Assembly: GCA_029974635.1 (NCBI GenBank)
Contig: JARKQY010000023.1
Span: forward strand, 1 to 64,000
Origin: Bacillota bacterium
Lineage (GTDB): Bacteria; Bacillota; UBA4882; UBA8346
Direction: 5' to 3'
DNA: 64,000 nucleotides
Below, piece after piece: positions 62,224 to 64,000 of the stretch. The notes beneath the pieces are model-generated. The model made no database searches. It had not been told where the DNA came from and saw only the letters and a program-made list of their open reading frames with translations. The translations under genes were made by a program, and so were the position numbers. The stretch's first letter is position 1. Each line of letters opens with the position of its first letter.

Positions 62224-62637
62224 TTGATACGGGATTATTGCGCCGGGGGGTTGGTTTTCTGTCAAGGCCGGCTGGTGGTGTTGGAACGGTATAATAAAGT
62301 ATGGCTGTTTCCGAAAGGACATATCGATCCGGGAGAGACAGCAGCAGAAGCAGCCATTCGGGAAGTGAAAGAAGAATGCGGGCTGGATGCCCGGATCTTA
62401 GCGGAAATAGGAGAAACCAGTTATACTTTTACTGAGAACGACTTGGAACATGATAAATCAGTCCAGTGGTATCTGATGGAGGCGATATCCTGCGAAATTG
62501 CCCTGGAAGCCGAATTTTTCACCGCGGCCCGGTTGATTAGCGAACAGGAGATTGGACTATTGTCATTTGAGTCGGACCGAGAGCTGGCGAAGAAGGGATT
62601 TGAGTTAAATCGCCGTTTTTTCCAGACAACGAAGTGA
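62224..62637 (+). CDS. Nudix hydrolase
   Basis: A 137-residue hydrolase of nucleoside diphosphate derivatives. The Nudix box G-H-I-D-P-G-E...R-E-V-K-E-E-C-G-L (about 36-58) is complete. TTG 62224, after GAGGGAGAA, is preferred since an earlier in-frame ATG at 62134 lies inside the T-box terminator. Proteins of this size that open with the A-G-G-L-V-F strand and have K-V-W-L-F-P-K-G-H-I are near diadenosine polyphosphate hydrolases, a sensible partner of an aminoacyl-tRNA synthetase, which can make Ap4A. It is the first gene behind the T-box, 88 bases before thrS. Confidence 0.9.
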   Translation: MIRDYCAGGLVFCQGRLVVLERYNKVWLFPKGHIDPGETAAEAAIREVKEECGLDARILAEIGETSYTFTENDLEHDKSVQWYLMEAISCEIALEAEFFTAARLISEQEIGLLSFESDRELAKKGFELNRRFFQTTK

Positions 62638-62725
62638 AGGTGCAAAAAATCTACAAGTGTGGGTTTACCCCGCGGGATAGATTACTGGCGATATATTTTT
62701 TACATAGAGAGGAGTTCGATTGATT

Positions 62726-64000
62726 ATGAAGGTTATTTTTCCTGACAAGAGTTCCCGGGAGTATCCGGATGGGACCACTGCGTTAGCAGTGGCGCAGTCC
62801 ATTGGCGAACGGTTGGCCAAAGAGGTGATTGCGGCCAAAGTCAATGATAACTTGGTGGATCTTAAACAGCCACTTTCCGGGGAGATTCACTTAAAACTGA
62901 TTAAACCCGGAGACCCGGAGGGGTTGGAGATCATAAGACACTCGGCCTCTCACGTGATGGCCCAGGCGGTGCGTCATTTGTATCCCGGGGTGAAATTGGC
63001 CATCGGACCGGCTATTGAAAACGGATTTTATTACGATTTCGATCTGCCGGAGCCCTTGAAACCGGAGGACTTGGGGCGGATTGAGGGAGAGATGGCCAAG
63101 ATCATCAGCGCCGATATTCCCTTTGAACGGTTTGAACTGAGCAAGCAGGATGCCTTGGATTTATTTCAAAAGAATAATGAAAAATATAAGGTGGAGTTAG
63201 TGGAGGGGTTGGAGGACGGGACCATCTCCTTTTACAGGCAGGGTGATTTCACCGATCTCTGCCGGGGACCGCATCTGCCTAGCACCGGCCGGTTAAAGGC
63301 CTACAAGTTGATGTCCATTGCCGGGGCTTATTGGCGAGGGGATTCTTCCCGGGAGATGCTGCAGCGGATTTATGGTACTGCATTCGCCGCCAAGCAGGAG
63401 TTGGAAGATTATTTAAAATTCCTGGAGGAGGCGGCCAAACGGGACCACCGGAAGTTAGGAAAAGAACTGGATTTGTTCTCCATCGATGATCAGATTGGCG
63501 GTGGGCTAGTGCTCTGGCATCCGAAAGGGGCTAGGATTCGCCACGAACTGGAGAAGTTTTGGAAGGATGAACATTATAAGAACGGTTATGAACTGGTTTA
63601 TACTCCCCATGTGGGCCGGAGCCTGCTGTGGGAGACCAGCGGCCATCTGGGATTTTACAAGGAGAATATGTATGCCCCGATGGATATTGAAGGTCAGCCG
63701 TATTTCGTGAAACCCATGAACTGTCCGTTCCATATCGCCATATATCAAAGCCGGGGCCGTTCGTACCGGGAGTTGCCCTTCCGCTGGGCAGAGCTGGGGA
63801 CTGTTTACCGTTACGAGAAAAGCGGAGTTCTGCACGGCTTGATGCGGGTCCGGGGGTTCACTCAGGATGATGCGCATATCTTTTGCCGGCAGGATCAAAT
63901 GCCGGAGGAGATTGACCGGGTGCTTTCCTTCTGCCTATATATGATCCGGTCTTTCGGATTTAAAGATTTTAAATTATATTTGGCTACCCGCCCCAAGGAA
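62726..64000 (+). CDS. thrS: Threonyl-tRNA synthetase, 5' part
   Basis: A class II synthetase that charges tRNA-Thr, cut by the window edge after 425 residues; no stop occurs before 64000. Order: TGS domain (1-60), the editing domain (about 65-225) with H-S-A-S-H-V-M-A-Q-A zinc-type motif and D-L-C-R-G-P-H, and the catalytic core from about 245 with motif 1 near P-H-V-G-R-S-L-L-W-E-T-S-G-H, P-M-N-C-P-F-H-I, and motif 2 W-A-E-L-G-T-V-Y-R-Y-E...R-V-R-G-F-T-Q-D-D-A-H-I-F-C. The ATG follows AGAGAGGAG. The T-box leader upstream of the Nudix gene should control it. Confidence 0.97.
   Translation, partial: MKVIFPDKSSREYPDGTTALAVAQSIGERLAKEVIAAKVNDNLVDLKQPLSGEIHLKLIKPGDPEGLEIIRHSASHVMAQAVRHLYPGVKLAIGPAIENGFYYDFDLPEPLKPEDLGRIEGEMAKIISADIPFERFELSKQDALDLFQKNNEKYKVELVEGLEDGTISFYRQGDFTDLCRGPHLPSTGRLKAYKLMSIAGAYWRGDSSREMLQRIYGTAFAAKQELEDYLKFLEEAAKRDHRKLGKELDLFSIDDQIGGGLVLWHPKGARIRHELEKFWKDEHYKNGYELVYTPHVGRSLLWETSGHLGFYKENMYAPMDIEGQPYFVKPMNCPFHIAIYQSRGRSYRELPFRWAELGTVYRYEKSGVLHGLMRVRGFTQDDAHIFCRQDQMPEEIDRVLSFCLYMIRSFGFKDFKLYLATRPKE

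Overview
The window looks like a chromosome segment of an endospore-forming, probably anaerobic member of the Bacillota (Firmicutes). The evidence is the block spoIID, SpoIIQ-like M23 protein, spoIIID, mreB/mbl at 47.4-50.9 kb, T-box leaders, SpoVB-type flippase, AGGAGG-type ribosome sites and frequent TTG/GTG starts. The cluster at 29-36 kb encodes a Lol/MacB-type exporter, a LolA-like protein and a predicted beta-barrel protein, so the cell may be diderm, as some deep Firmicute lineages are. No rRNA, tRNA, CRISPR array or prophage was seen.

Region 1 (1-18.7 kb) is a beta-1,3-glucan degradation locus. It holds the 3' end of one secreted modular protein, three GH16 laminarinase-type enzymes, a GH64 enzyme, a large GH3 enzyme with CBM6 and two F5/8C modules, a D-lyxose-isomerase-like cupin and three paralogous LacI regulators. 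An unrecognised module of about 145 residues beginning W-Y-L-F-N occurs in four of the secreted proteins. Palindromes and structured leaders lie before or around several of these genes. Region 2 (18.8-25.6 kb) is envelope biogenesis: two class A PBPs, a SpoVB-like flippase and an RsuA-family pseudouridine synthase.

Region 3 (25.6-38.8 kb) has two amt/P-II nitrogen cassettes at its edges. Between them are an intact-length IS481-type transposase that has lost two of three DDE acids, a TetR protein fused to a DUF3108-like domain, and the export cluster. A direct-repeat motif TNACAT-N5-TNACAT occurs twice before each amt gene and twice before the dead transposase.

Region 4 (38.8-43.4 kb) is the most unusual part: an AfsA-type hotdog protein, an extended SDR reductase and a HAD phosphatase in one gene run. 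These are the three enzyme classes of gamma-butyrolactone/furan autoinducer synthesis in Streptomyces. The run is bracketed by two SpoIIAA/STAS-like paralogues and followed by a secreted SnoaL-like protein.

Region 5 (43.9-64 kb) contains a frameshifted BON-domain gene, cca, a membrane polyferredoxin, the sporulation block, a T-box-controlled phenylacetate-CoA-ligase/ACT pair, two degenerate chemoreceptor-like proteins, a DUF1349 protein, a rubredoxin-flavin reductase, tsaD, a DnaA-box cluster, a SWIM protein, and a T-box followed by a Nudix gene and thrS, which runs off the end. Two copies of a 111-115 bp hairpin-forming MITE-like repeat flank the ligase/receptor segment.
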